Numbered from the stretch's first letter, positions 1 through 7,030 are shown. The stretch: DNA of 15,619 nucleotides from an uncultured Planctomycetales bacterium (GCA_937982665.1 CALJLD010000154.1:1-15619), one strand, 5' to 3'. Notes: generated by a model from the letters alone, not told the origin. A program made the numbers and translations.

Positions 1-69
1 TTCGCGCGGCCGCATGAACAAGAGTCGTGCCAACGCGCTAAACACCCCACACCTTGACGAACAACTTGC

Positions 70-1518
70 ATGGACCTGAATGTCGGACAACTTGCCGAGC
101 TGATCGGCGGCGAGCTGCGTGGGCCTGCTGACAAGGCAAGCCTATCGGTTGGGACGAGCATCGCGCTTTCGCATTCTCAGCATACGGACGCGGAAGGTGC
201 TGTCTGTTGGGATTTGGGTGGCGCTTGTGCTTCCGCGACAGATCACAGAGTCACCTCAGGTCGCGGCGTTGTGACAAGCTGCGCCGCAGACTTTCCGGAA
301 TCTGGCTGGCAGATCATTGTTGCGGATGTCTCCGCGGCCCTGCGGACATTCGCCGCTTGGAAGCGAAAGCAGTTCGCCGGCGAAGTCGTGGCCATCGCTG
401 GCCCAATTGGCAAATCAACAACACGTCGGATGATCGCCCATTTGGCGGAACTCAAGTTCCCGGCTGCAGCAATCGTCACGCAAGCCGAAGTCGATCCTGA
501 TCGGCAAGTGGAGTTTTCGTTGGCGAATCTGGGCGACGAGAAGCTTGCCATCCTGGAATGCTGGTCGTCGAATCAAGTCCAGCTTTGCGATCCCACGATT
601 GCGGTGCTGACATCGCATCCCACAACGGCCGGGTTTGGTCGAGAAACGGCTGTCGCCGACACAACGCTGGCGGCACTGTCAGCCCACGCGAAGTTGGTGC
701 TGCCAGGCAATCTTCGCCTGGACGATGACGCGACGTGCGCTGCCGCCCAAACGTTTCGCTATGGTCGCGAGGCCGACTGTGACATCGTCCTGCGAAACGT
801 GACATGTGGCGGCGGAAAGCTTTCGTTTGAGATTGATGAAGCGTGCTTTTCCATTCCGGTTTGGGGCCGCCATCACGCGCCAGCGGCGGCGGCAGCGATT
901 GCCGTGGCCAGGGCCTGGAACGTCCCTTTTTTGGAAATCGTTACAAAGCTGGGGAAGTTCTCTTCACACGCTCTGGGATGTCCTGTATTTCACCACGCCA
1001 ACATGACGTTCATCAAAGACACGCGTCATGGAGGTCGAGATTCGCATCGCGCCGCGCTGGAATTACTGAGAGAAGTGAGTGCCAGCGCGAACGGAACAGG
1101 GCGAAGAGTCATCGTCTGCGACAAGCTCGCTGATGACAAACATCGCGAGACTGTCAGCCAGGCATTTGGCGAACAGGTTGTTTCGGTCGCAGGCGCGGAT
1201 GTGTTTATCGTTATCGGCGATCATTCGCGACAAGTCGCGCTCGCCGCGCGAGAAGCAGGCATGTCGCAATCGGCCGTTAGAGAACACATCGACAACACAA
1301 ACCAACAAAGCCATGAAAGCAGGAAAGCCGACGAAGGCGTGCGGCGGATTGCCCAACGTCTGGCCGGCATTCTGCGTTCCGGCGACAGCGTACTTTTCAA
1401 GGCAAGTCCTGCCGGACAACTTGATGACGTGATTGCCGCCTTGCAACAGGAGAACAACAACTTGCCGTTGGACAGTTTGGAGTCTTTGGACGTACTGCCA
1501 ACGGTGTTCCAAGTTTAG
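70..1518 (+). CDS. MurF-like Mur ligase family protein, divergent catalytic motifs
   Basis: The 482-residue product has the layout of MurF, the ligase that adds D-Ala-D-Ala to the UDP-MurNAc peptide in the cytoplasm. The N-terminal part (1-100) contains the LAELIGGEL start and a CWDLGG strand. The centre has a P-loop-like GPIGKST (111-117). A glutamate lies at 163, a TSHPTTAGFG segment at 181-190 and a GRHHAPAAAAA segment at 266-276. The C-terminal domain starts near 317 (DTRHGGRDSHRAAL) and ends with a KASPAGQLDD stretch near 444. Length matches MurF. However, family motifs are changed almost everywhere: TGxNGKT is GPIGKST, HNxxNAxAA is HHAPAAAAA, DxYNANPxS is DTRHGGRDS, and KGSR is KASP. 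It may be an inactive paralogue or a ligase with another substrate. The ATG at 70 has only a weak ribosome site. A structured RNA and terminator follow directly, so this gene's transcript may end at 1741. Confidence 0.75.
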   Translation: MDLNVGQLAELIGGELRGPADKASLSVGTSIALSHSQHTDAEGAVCWDLGGACASATDHRVTSGRGVVTSCAADFPESGWQIIVADVSAALRTFAAWKRKQFAGEVVAIAGPIGKSTTRRMIAHLAELKFPAAAIVTQAEVDPDRQVEFSLANLGDEKLAILECWSSNQVQLCDPTIAVLTSHPTTAGFGRETAVADTTLAALSAHAKLVLPGNLRLDDDATCAAAQTFRYGREADCDIVLRNVTCGGGKLSFEIDEACFSIPVWGRHHAPAAAAAIAVARAWNVPFLEIVTKLGKFSSHALGCPVFHHANMTFIKDTRHGGRDSHRAALELLREVSASANGTGRRVIVCDKLADDKHRETVSQAFGEQVVSVAGADVFIVIGDHSRQVALAAREAGMSQSAVREHIDNTNQQSHESRKADEGVRRIAQRLAGILRSGDSVLFKASPAGQLDDVIAALQQENNNLPLDSLESLDVLPTVFQV

Positions 1519-1741
1519 CGCAAAGCTTCACCGGTGTGTGTGAGTGTGCGGGAACTCTGCACAGCCCTCCCTCCTGGGTCGGAGCAAAAAGCTTGCTGGA
1601 GCAGTTTCTGGGTCAACTGCTTTAGTGAGTGCTTCACGGTGAAGCTTGGGACTGAGCCCCGGGGTGGCTTCGGCCACTCCGGTGGCTCGGGGAACACGAA
1701 CCGGAGTCGTAGCACAAATCGTGTTGCGGCTCCGGTTTTTT
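1519..1741 (+). ncRNA. Candidate structured RNA ending in an intrinsic terminator
   Basis: The 220 bases after the MurF-like stop fold by eye into consecutive helices. A closing stem pairs 1523-1532 with 1638-1647, ten perfect base pairs that extend inward past a bulge. Inside it are hairpins 1545-1549/1559-1563 (9-nt loop), 1571-1574/1581-1584 (loop TGGGTC) and 1601-1606/1615-1620 (8-nt loop containing TGGGTC). Next comes a 15-bp hairpin 1654-1668/1673-1688 capped by a cUUCGg tetraloop with one bulged U, then the terminator. No SRP, RNase P, tmRNA or 6S signature could be matched. It could be a 3'-UTR-derived sRNA of the upstream gene or an independent transcript; no clear promoter was found. 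The strand is set by the terminator U-tract. The family is unknown to me. Confidence 0.65.
1699..1741 (+). terminator. Strong intrinsic terminator
   Basis: A 17-bp stem pairs 1699-1715 with 1721-1737 (three G-U pairs) around a 5-nt AAATC loop. Six T's at 1736-1741 follow, partly inside the stem. This is a textbook rho-independent terminator on the plus strand. It ends transcripts from the MurF-like gene and/or the structured RNA before it. Confidence 0.9.
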
Positions 1742-2277
1742 GTTTGCAAGTGGTGATAAAGCTCTGGCTGGCTTCTGGAGTGGATTAGAGCAAGACGTGA
1801 CGACACTGAAGATCCCATTCCGATCGTGATGTCGTTGGTAATGCGAGTCCTTAAGAGCGATGTACGGGCAACCGCGATCACGACTTCGCAAAGCACACTT
1901 GCGCACGCCGCGCACGAATGCTCTGCTTGCACACTCAAAACATTTTCAATTCATCCAACAACCGCCCTTGACCCTGCGTAGCGATTTCCATATTCTCCCC
2001 GCCCACGTGTGACACACGCCGCACAAAGTGCAAACAGGATGTTTGGCACAGCAGTGTGTGAGCCGGTGCAGGAGGGTTTGCACAGGAAACCGTGAAGTGC
2101 GACAGGAAATTCAGGGCAGCATTTCCTCTCGCGTGAATCTGTTTCTGCGAACCACGGAGTGGTGACTTTGGCATGGACGCCGGAGGAGTGGCTTCGATCC
2201 GCACGGCCGTCGGCATTTCACACGCTTTGACAACCAGCGCGCCCGCAGCGCAAGGCGAACCCAGTTTGCCTCCAATC
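1742..2277. other. Gap without a supported gene; some hairpins
   Basis: No reading frame here looks like a protein I can support. Short hairpins are visible at 2104-2110/2121-2127 (AGGAAAT with ATTTCCT), 2151-2155/2159-2163 (ACCAC with GTGGT) and 2253-2259/2265-2271 (AGGCGAA with TTTGCCT). Together with the plus-strand terminator just downstream, they suggest a second non-coding transcript in the right half of this gap. The transcript start is not visible, and the left part (about 1745-1930) shows nothing clear. Confidence 0.4.
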
Positions 2278-2343
2278 GCTCCCGGAAACCGTAGATGGAG
2301 TCCTTTGCCCCCCTGGGACACCGTCATTCCGGGAGCCTTTTTT
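2278..2343 (+). terminator. Long terminator-like hairpin with U6 tail
   Basis: The outer stem GCTCCCGGAA (2278-2287) pairs perfectly with TTCCGGGAGC (2327-2336). An inner 10-position stem, 2294-2303 with 2316-2325, has one mismatch and one wobble. Six T's follow at 2338-2343. The reverse orientation lacks a T-run, so this is not the folC terminator. It points to a plus-strand transcript that ends here although no plus-strand gene was recognised upstream after 1741. Confidence 0.75.
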
Positions 2344-2375
2344 ATGCGCTGACGGCAGCTATCCGTTTAAGGCGC

Positions 2376-2401
2376 CTGTGCGTTAGCACGCTCTCGCACA
2401 G
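2376..2401. repeat. Inverted repeat just past the folC stop
   Basis: CTGTGCG (2376-2382) pairs with CGCACAG (2395-2401) around a 12-nt loop, 19 bases beyond the folC stop codon. No U-tract follows on the minus strand, so it is not a classic intrinsic terminator. It could protect the folC mRNA 3' end. Confidence 0.4.
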
Positions 2402-2420
2402 AACCTTGCGCTTGGCAACG

Positions 2421-3878
2421 CTACGCATTCGCGTGTTCGGCAATCCAATGCCGAATTTCTCCCGCCAGAAAGAAACTTCCGCTCACGCAAATCATGTCTT
2501 CTTCCGTCGCCGCGGCGCGTGCGGCCTGCCAGGCGGAACCAGGGTCAGCACACAGTTCATATCGGTTTAGTTTTGTCGGCGAGTCGTTGTCGCCAGGCGC
2601 GTTACGGAACAATTCGTCCGGAGGCGTTGCCCTGGCGTTGCCGACAAACTGCGTGAGAAAGATGCGATCAAAGAACGGATTGACCAGCCGCAGGATTCCG
2701 CGGACGTCTTTGTCATTTGTGGAAGCGAAAATCAAATAGCGACGTCGGGCCGTAAACGACGCTCGCAATGTCTCAATCAACGCCTGAACCGAAGCGACGT
2801 TATGCGCGGCGTCGACAATCACCGTTGGCTGGCGGTGCACGACTTCGATCCGCGCGGGATAGACCAATTTGGACAACGCTTGAGTCACGGCGCTTTGAGG
2901 TAACTCAAAACCTTTGGCGAGCACTTCGTCACGAATTGCCAAAGCGACTGCGGCGTTGGCCGCCTGATGAGTCCCAAGCATGGCCAGCGGAGTTTCGCAT
3001 TCGTTTGCGGATTTGGATTGTGTGCCGCTTGAGCGGTAGCGAACCAATCCGGTTTCCTGTTCTTGTTCGAGATGTTCCGGTGGCACATAGTCGAAGTGAA
3101 AGTCGCGGCCAAGTTGGCGAAGCGGAGCCTCGCGTTGTGCGGCGACATCGGCAACCACCGTTGCGGCAGACTTGTCCATAACGCCGCTGATGACGGGGAC
3201 GCCCTGCTTGATGATGCCGGCTTTTTCTCTGGCGATTTCTTCGAGCGAGTTGCCCAACTGCCGAGTGTGATCAAAGCTGATGTTGGTGATGGCCGTCACG
3301 CGCGGCGAGCAGACGTTGGTGGAATCCAAGCGACCGCCGAGGCCCACTTCCAGTACGGCCCAATCGACGTCCGCTTGCGCAAAGTGCATGAACGCCAGCG
3401 CGGTGGTCAGCTCGAAGAATGTCAGTCGTGGTTCACTCGCGGCGTCGGCTTCGGCATCCAATTCGTCAACCACTGTTCGCAGTTGACCGCAAAGCGCGGT
3501 AAGCGTCTGCGAAGAAATCAGATCGCCATCGATGCTGTAGCGCTCTTCTAACTGCTCCAAGTGAGGCGAGGTGTATAACCCAGTCTTGTAACCAGCCGCC
3601 GTCAGCATGGCCGCGCACATGGCCGCTGTGGAACCTTTGCCTTTGGTGCCGGCGATGTGAATGATGGGCGTATCCGCCAGTGGATTTCCCAGCCGCTCCA
3701 TCAGTTGCCGCATGCGCAGGAGATTGACCTCATTGCGGCCACACGGCATGGCGGTCCGTTCATAGTTAATCCGCGAGAAGAGATATTCGCGAGCGGCAAT
3801 ATCCGCGGATGACGCCGAGTCTCCTCTCGAAGAGTCGTCGACCAGGTCGCGCAGGCTGGATTCGTGCGTTGGGGGCAT
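2421..3878 (-). CDS. folC: Bifunctional folylpolyglutamate synthase/dihydrofolate synthase family
   Basis: FolC adds glutamate to dihydropteroate and to folates in the cytoplasm, using ATP. From the chosen ATG at 3876-3878 the product has 485 residues. It shows REYLFSRINYER near 30, a P-loop with TKGKGST at 78-84, and EVGLGGRLDSTN starting near 177. The SFDH histidine is near 204, followed by REKAGI with its lysine near 219. GTHQAANAA appears near 302, a YPARIEVV segment opens the C-terminal domain, and DAAHN lies at 356-360. All key family motifs are present. The open frame continues 56 codons further upstream to 4046, but that extension runs through a strong minus-strand terminator (3998-4032) and is not protein-like, so 3878 is preferred. 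No clear Shine-Dalgarno site is seen before it. The gene stands alone and converges on the RNA-rich gap. Confidence 0.9.
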   Translation of the reverse strand: MPPTHESSLRDLVDDSSRGDSASSADIAAREYLFSRINYERTAMPCGRNEVNLLRMRQLMERLGNPLADTPIIHIAGTKGKGSTAAMCAAMLTAAGYKTGLYTSPHLEQLEERYSIDGDLISSQTLTALCGQLRTVVDELDAEADAASEPRLTFFELTTALAFMHFAQADVDWAVLEVGLGGRLDSTNVCSPRVTAITNISFDHTRQLGNSLEEIAREKAGIIKQGVPVISGVMDKSAATVVADVAAQREAPLRQLGRDFHFDYVPPEHLEQEQETGLVRYRSSGTQSKSANECETPLAMLGTHQAANAAVALAIRDEVLAKGFELPQSAVTQALSKLVYPARIEVVHRQPTVIVDAAHNVASVQALIETLRASFTARRRYLIFASTNDKDVRGILRLVNPFFDRIFLTQFVGNARATPPDELFRNAPGDNDSPTKLNRYELCADPGSAWQAARAAATEEDMICVSGSFFLAGEIRHWIAEHANA

Positions 3879-3997
3879 GCCAGAGTTCGAGAGGAGTAGC
3901 CGCCGAGGACAGGAAACGGGAGCGTGCAGGAATATTGTGCGAAAACGGACTTGGCTTAGGAAGGTCCGGCAGCAGGACATTGCCCTGCGGAACGCAC

Positions 3998-4068
3998 AAA
4001 AAAACGACCCCGCGGCGTTTACCGCGAGGTCGCTCCTTGGAAACAACGCGTGAAGAACAACTCACGCG
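3998..4068 (-). terminator. Two minus-strand hairpins and U7 tract upstream of folC
   Basis: On the minus strand, a perfect 7-bp hairpin (4062-4068 with 4047-4053, 8-nt loop) is followed by a second hairpin. That one pairs 4022-4026 with 4011-4015 and 4028-4032 with 4005-4009, has one mismatch, and is followed by seven U's (3998-4004). It is a good intrinsic terminator lying 120 bases upstream of the folC ATG. It could end an upstream transcript, or act as an attenuator in a folC leader if the folC promoter lies further upstream. Confidence 0.8.
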
Positions 4069-4160
4069 ATCAAGTCGTTTTGGAAGGGTGAAGAAAGGTT
4101 CTGGAGCAATTCTTCATCGTCGACTCGACCGAATCCATCATTCTTCGACGACGTTGTCCT

Positions 4161-4192
4161 TGGCTTCGTTTGTCCGTGGCTTCGTGTTTCCG
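4161..4192. repeat. Tandem 16-bp repeat, two copies
   Basis: TGGCTTCGTTTGTCCG (4161-4176) is followed directly by TGGCTTCGTGTTTCCG (4177-4192), with two differences. Similar CTTCGTG-rich short repeats are common between genes in several environmental phyla and give rise to spurious reading frames. Function unknown. Confidence 0.6.
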
Positions 4193-4580
4193 TGACTATG
4201 TATGTGCTCCTGCCCCTCTTCGGCTATGCCGCACTTACCATGCGGCGGTGAAACTCCAGCGACATTGTCTGGGAATTCCGCACGCGATGTCAATTCTTTT
4301 GGCCAACTTAACCGAGGGAATTATTGAAGCGGTCTCCGGTGCGTCCAGTCAGGAAACAAAATCGCGTTGCGCACGATTTCCGGTTGCGCGAAAATCACGA
4401 CATTATGAAGAGCGTTGTCCTGTTCTCAGGCAAGTGATGGCGCCGGCGGTTTAGTCCTGGAACCCCACGAAATGTCTAACGTGTCGCGCATTTCGTGAAA
4501 ACTTTCGCAAGCATGCAAGTCACTTAAGTTGCCCTGTTTACGCCAACGGATTGCAGCAAAGAGCATTTTGTGCCGAGACT

Positions 4581-4606
4581 CAAACCACCCAGTTGGGTGG
4601 CGTTTG
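4581..4606. repeat. Strong hairpin without U-tract
   Basis: CAAACCACCC (4581-4590) pairs with GGGTGG (4595-4600) and, past a 2-nt bulge, TTTG (4603-4606), around an AGTT loop. There is no T-run on either side, so it is not an intrinsic terminator. Purpose unknown. Confidence 0.5.
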
Positions 4607-4739
4607 CGGATGGCATACCAACGTCGCGTTTTGTCAACAGCGAAGAGGTGGTGCAAGCTATTGCTAGACTGCATGCGTGCGGCGATGTCTTTCGCTTTTT
4701 GCGTTTCTGCGGCTGGACATTTCCGGGGAACGTTCTTGG

Positions 4740-5045
4740 TTACTCTTCGTCCACGAGGAGCGTTCCCAGCGCAGTTGCGATTTCCTGCACGTTTGCGCCA
4801 ACGAGCAGAAATTTCTTCTCCGCGGAGCTTTGTCCGGCGATCAGTTCAACATCTCGTTTTGCCAGACCGAATGTCTGGGCAAGGAGTTTGGCGATCGCCT
4901 GATTGGCTTTCCCTTTTTCGGGAGCAGCCGTCACGGCGACTTTCAAGCTGCCGGCGAATTGTCCGGTGATGGCGTTCTTTCGAGCGCCTGGCTGAGCCTT
5001 CACTGGGATGACGCAGCCGTCAGATCGCTGAGTGAGTGTGATCAT
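4740..5045 (-). CDS. DUF167 (YggU/UPF0235) family protein
   Basis: The 101-residue protein has the family core VIPVKAQPGARKNAI (12-26), then LKVAVTAAPEKGKANQA (34-50) and AKLLAQTFG, ending with a KFLL strand near 78. Length and motif order match the small, widely conserved YggU family, whose biochemical role is not established. It is cytoplasmic with no signal or membrane helix. The ATG at 5045 has no obvious Shine-Dalgarno site. It lies 64 bases downstream of the DUF971 gene on the same strand and may share its transcript. Confidence 0.9.
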   Translation of the reverse strand: MITLTQRSDGCVIPVKAQPGARKNAITGQFAGSLKVAVTAAPEKGKANQAIAKLLAQTFGLAKRDVELIAGQSSAEKKFLLVGANVQEIATALGTLLVDEE

Positions 5046-5109
5046 TCGCGGCAGGCTACGTAATTAACTGGAGTGTTTGATGCGTGCTTGATCCAGTCGC
5101 GGTCCTGCA

Positions 5110-5451
5110 TCAATCGGCTGTTCCTAATTCACGCAAGAATTCCAGTGTGTAGATGCCTGTGTTGTGCCCATCAGAGAATTGAATCGCGTAGGCGTAACTG
5201 CCGACCGGTCGCATGTCCTCAATCGTCAACGGCTTCGTTTCGGCTGCCGAGATCACGGGAAGCGAAAGCCCACCGCCGGTGTTGCCAGCCGATTCTCGGC
5301 GCTGGGCCTCTTCTCTTTCCTCTCGACAGGTTGCGCAGGGGCAGGCCTTGCGGAGTTCGCTGGCCGAATATTGGCGTTTTTGGCCATCGCTCCAATCAAC
5401 AATGAGCTGATTTCCTTGCGAGAGCGCCAGGTTGGTAGGCAGAACTTGCAT
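5110..5451 (-). CDS. DUF971 (GBBH-like N-terminal) zinc-motif protein
   Basis: From the ATG at 5449-5451 the product has 113 residues. It shows LIVDWSDG (16-23), a CPCATC cysteine cluster (C37, C39, C42), and IQFSDGHNTGIYTLEFL (90-106) with H96. Three cysteines plus this histidine match the zinc site known from the N-terminal domain of gamma-butyrobetaine hydroxylase, to which stand-alone DUF971 proteins are related. Stand-alone copies often sit near Fe-S or Mrp genes, but none is visible here and no function is assigned. An upstream in-frame start at 5523 would add 24 residues that do not fit the family, so the shorter form is preferred. No clear ribosome site. Likely cotranscribed with the DUF167 gene downstream. 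Confidence 0.85.
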   Translation of the reverse strand: MQVLPTNLALSQGNQLIVDWSDGQKRQYSASELRKACPCATCREEREEAQRRESAGNTGGGLSLPVISAAETKPLTIEDMRPVGSYAYAIQFSDGHNTGIYTLEFLRELGTAD

Positions 5452-5576
5452 GAAGGTGGTAGAAGAGTTGCGGACAACCGGATCTGGAGAAATGCGAATT
5501 CGCAAAAAAGCCCAACCGCACAAGTTACCAAAGGCGACCGTTTCGGCAACCTTGAAGACGAACCGAGCTCTTTGGA

Positions 5577-6095
5577 CTAGCCCTCTCGCCAGCCGGTCCG
5601 GACCCAGCCGATAAGTTCATCCGCGTCCAGCCGCAACCGCAAACTGAGCTGTGCCGCGTGATGTTGCAAGTGCCGGATGGTAGACAGGTACAACTCCATG
5701 CGGGAGAGGGCCATTCGCTCAAAACCGCAACGCGCGGCGAGCGATGCTTCTGTCTCGGCTTCAACCGCAGTTCTTGTTTTTTGCAAACAATGCCGAACAT
5801 ATTGGCGCAGAAAGTCTCTTGAATAAGTGTTTTGCTGAATGCGATCTTCCAACTCCTCGTAGTCCGCAAACGTTGACGCGTTCTGCGAATGAAAATCTTG
5901 TCCGCGCAGAGAACTCAGGTTCTCGCCAAGGTAAACGTCCGTGTAGAAGATGGCATGGAAGGCCGCTTGATTGAATTGCAGTTTGGCGACGGGAGCCCTC
6001 CAAACCGAATCGGGACATCGGGCAAGGCAATCGTCCATGGTACACAGAGCCGCTTCCAGTTGACCGCGGATCGCTTGTTTCCAAATATGGAGCAT
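5577..6095 (-). CDS. DinB-like four-helix-bundle protein
   Basis: The 172-residue, mostly helical protein carries the histidines typical of the DinB/DUF664-type metal site: H47 in FNQAAFHAIFYTDVYL (41-56), and H142, H145 and H146 in RHLQHHAAQLSLRL (141-154). Family members bind a metal and include thiol transferases and damage-induced proteins of unknown activity; the substrate cannot be told here. The start at 6095 has a good AGGAAG site 7 bases upstream. It diverges from the small plus-strand gene at 6149, leaving 53 bases for both promoters. The DUF971 gene lies 125 bases downstream. Confidence 0.8.
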   Translation of the reverse strand: MLHIWKQAIRGQLEAALCTMDDCLARCPDSVWRAPVAKLQFNQAAFHAIFYTDVYLGENLSSLRGQDFHSQNASTFADYEELEDRIQQNTYSRDFLRQYVRHCLQKTRTAVEAETEASLAARCGFERMALSRMELYLSTIRHLQHHAAQLSLRLRLDADELIGWVRTGWREG

Positions 6096-6148
6096 TGGAC
6101 ACTTCCTGGCGAGTTAATTGATTCACTCACACCTTAGCCGAGGCAAAA

Positions 6149-6493
6149 ATGGGTGTCGACTTTTCTCACGGTGAAGCTCACTTTAGCTACTCGTCATTCG
6201 CGCACTTTCGCGCGATGCTGGCCGAGTTGATTGGCGTTGACCGCAAGCAAATGCAAGGTTGCGGCGGCCAGCGACCTTGGTCCGAGGTTGACGATCCGCT
6301 TGCGCCGTTCCTCTCCCGTACGGATTGCGATGGCTGGCTCTCACCGACAGAAACTTCGCTTGCCGCCGCGCGATTTCGCGAACTGATGGACAACAAGTGA
6401 TTGCGTTACCAATTGCGTACTGAACCGTGGGAAGAAGTCTTGGCCGGTATGGAAGACGCCGCGGCAAAGGGCGAAGCGTTTAATTGGGGATGA
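6149..6493 (+). pseudogene. Small DCDG-loop protein gene interrupted by an in-frame TGA
   Basis: Translation from the ATG at 6149 (GAGG site 7 bases upstream) gives 83 residues, then TGA at 6398-6400. The same frame then continues for 30 sense codons (LRYQLRTEPWEEVLAGMEDA…) to a second TGA at 6491-6493. I recall small proteins of this kind with an N-terminal HxSYxxFxxFR pattern, a DCDGxLxPxE loop (here 59-68, EF-hand-like but lacking the first acidic residue), and a C-terminal xxGMxxAxxxGE helix. Here that last element appears only after the stop. The interruption therefore looks like a recent nonsense change (for example TGG to TGA), a sequencing error, or readthrough. Other genes in the window end with TGA, so TGA is not reassigned. 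Function unknown; cytoplasmic. Confidence 0.65.
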
Positions 6494-6529
6494 AGAAGTT
6501 CCAGTGAATAGCAGTTCGGCAGAGTAAAC

Positions 6530-7030
6530 TCACACCTGCTCCGGCTTCACGAGCCGATAGCCGAAGCTGCGCAGAAACCACAACGAGAGCATAACAATCA
6601 TTGTGGCGAAAACGCTGGCGACCACCATCTGGATCAAGACCACCACGACAAGGACTCCTTCCGCGCCTTCGGCAACGCTTGGCGCCAAACTCGCCGCCCC
6701 GATGCCCAGACCCAACACCGCGGCAATGCCAAAGATGAGCGCGCTGCGCAGCACCACCGGCCCAGGGCTGAGCATCGCCCAAACGGCCATCAGCATGTTG
6801 ACGGTAAAGACAACCGCTAACAGACCAAACCCGGCCACGAATACCCACGTGAGATCATCATTAACGTCGCGTTCCATCATGATCTTAGAGAGTCCCAGGA
6901 GAACCGCGACGACCGAAAGCACGCCCAAGATGAACAGCAGCGAGAACTGCTTCCGCGAACTGCCGGCATGCAAGTCAGGCTCCGGTAGTCGGCGGATGAC
7001 CCCCATAAACCCCCGGGCGATAGTTGTCAC
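6530..7030 (-). CDS. Four-helix membrane protein, unknown function
   Basis: The product has 166 residues from a GTG at 7028-7030. Four hydrophobic segments lie at about 29-51, 63-86, 93-113 and 123-150. The first begins KQFSLLFILGVLSVVAVLLGL, which resembles the FSLxxLL…VVAVLLGL first helix seen in many uncharacterised planctomycete membrane proteins, and the C-terminal RSFGYRLV fits the same type. A later start at the ATG of MGVIRRL (residue 9) is also possible. The start overlaps the stop of the preceding gene by one base (TAGTG), which suggests translational coupling. It is the last gene of the compact minus-strand run that begins with the large NTPase-methyltransferase gene. Confidence 0.75.
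   Translation of the reverse strand: MTTIARGFMGVIRRLPEPDLHAGSSRKQFSLLFILGVLSVVAVLLGLSKIMMERDVNDDLTWVFVAGFGLLAVVFTVNMLMAVWAMLSPGPVVLRSALIFGIAAVLGLGIGAASLAPSVAEGAEGVLVVVVLIQMVVASVFATMIVMLSLWFLRSFGYRLVKPEQV

Larger units (their letters stand above)
4069..4739. other. Gene-poor gap with repeats and a possible gene remnant
   Basis: No intact gene is supported. On the minus strand, the frame closing at a TGA at 4062-4064 reads as a plausible acidic protein tail (…VDDEELLQNLSSP…). It has no start codon before an in-frame stop at 4224-4226, so it may be the 3' remnant of a lost gene whose terminator survives next to it. A tandem 16-bp repeat (4161-4192), an inverted repeat at 4228-4233/4241-4246 and a strong hairpin at 4581-4606 are the only other structure. 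An 82-codon minus-strand frame at 4426-4674 resembles nothing I know. Confidence 0.45.

Noticed and set aside
1935..2327. 130-codon minus-strand frame in the left gap
   Set aside because: It starts inside the terminator hairpin, resembles no protein and overlaps the hairpin-rich region read on the other strand.
1945..2343. RNase P RNA or tmRNA in the second hairpin region
   Set aside because: Size would fit, but the conserved RNase P core and the tmRNA tRNA-like ends are not present on either strand.
3879..4046. N-terminal extension of folC by 56 codons
   Set aside because: It crosses a strong minus-strand terminator (3998-4032) and its sequence is Cys/Arg-rich and unlike FolC N-termini.
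4426..4674. 82-codon minus-strand frame
   Set aside because: No recognisable motif, no good ribosome site, and it contains the CCACCC hairpin; probably chance.
5500..5520. GCGAATTCGC palindrome followed by an A-run as a terminator
   Set aside because: The stem is too short with no loop, and the T-run lies on the wrong side for minus-strand transcription.
6398..6400. Selenocysteine at the internal TGA
   Set aside because: No convincing hairpin just downstream, and no cysteine is expected at this place in the protein type.
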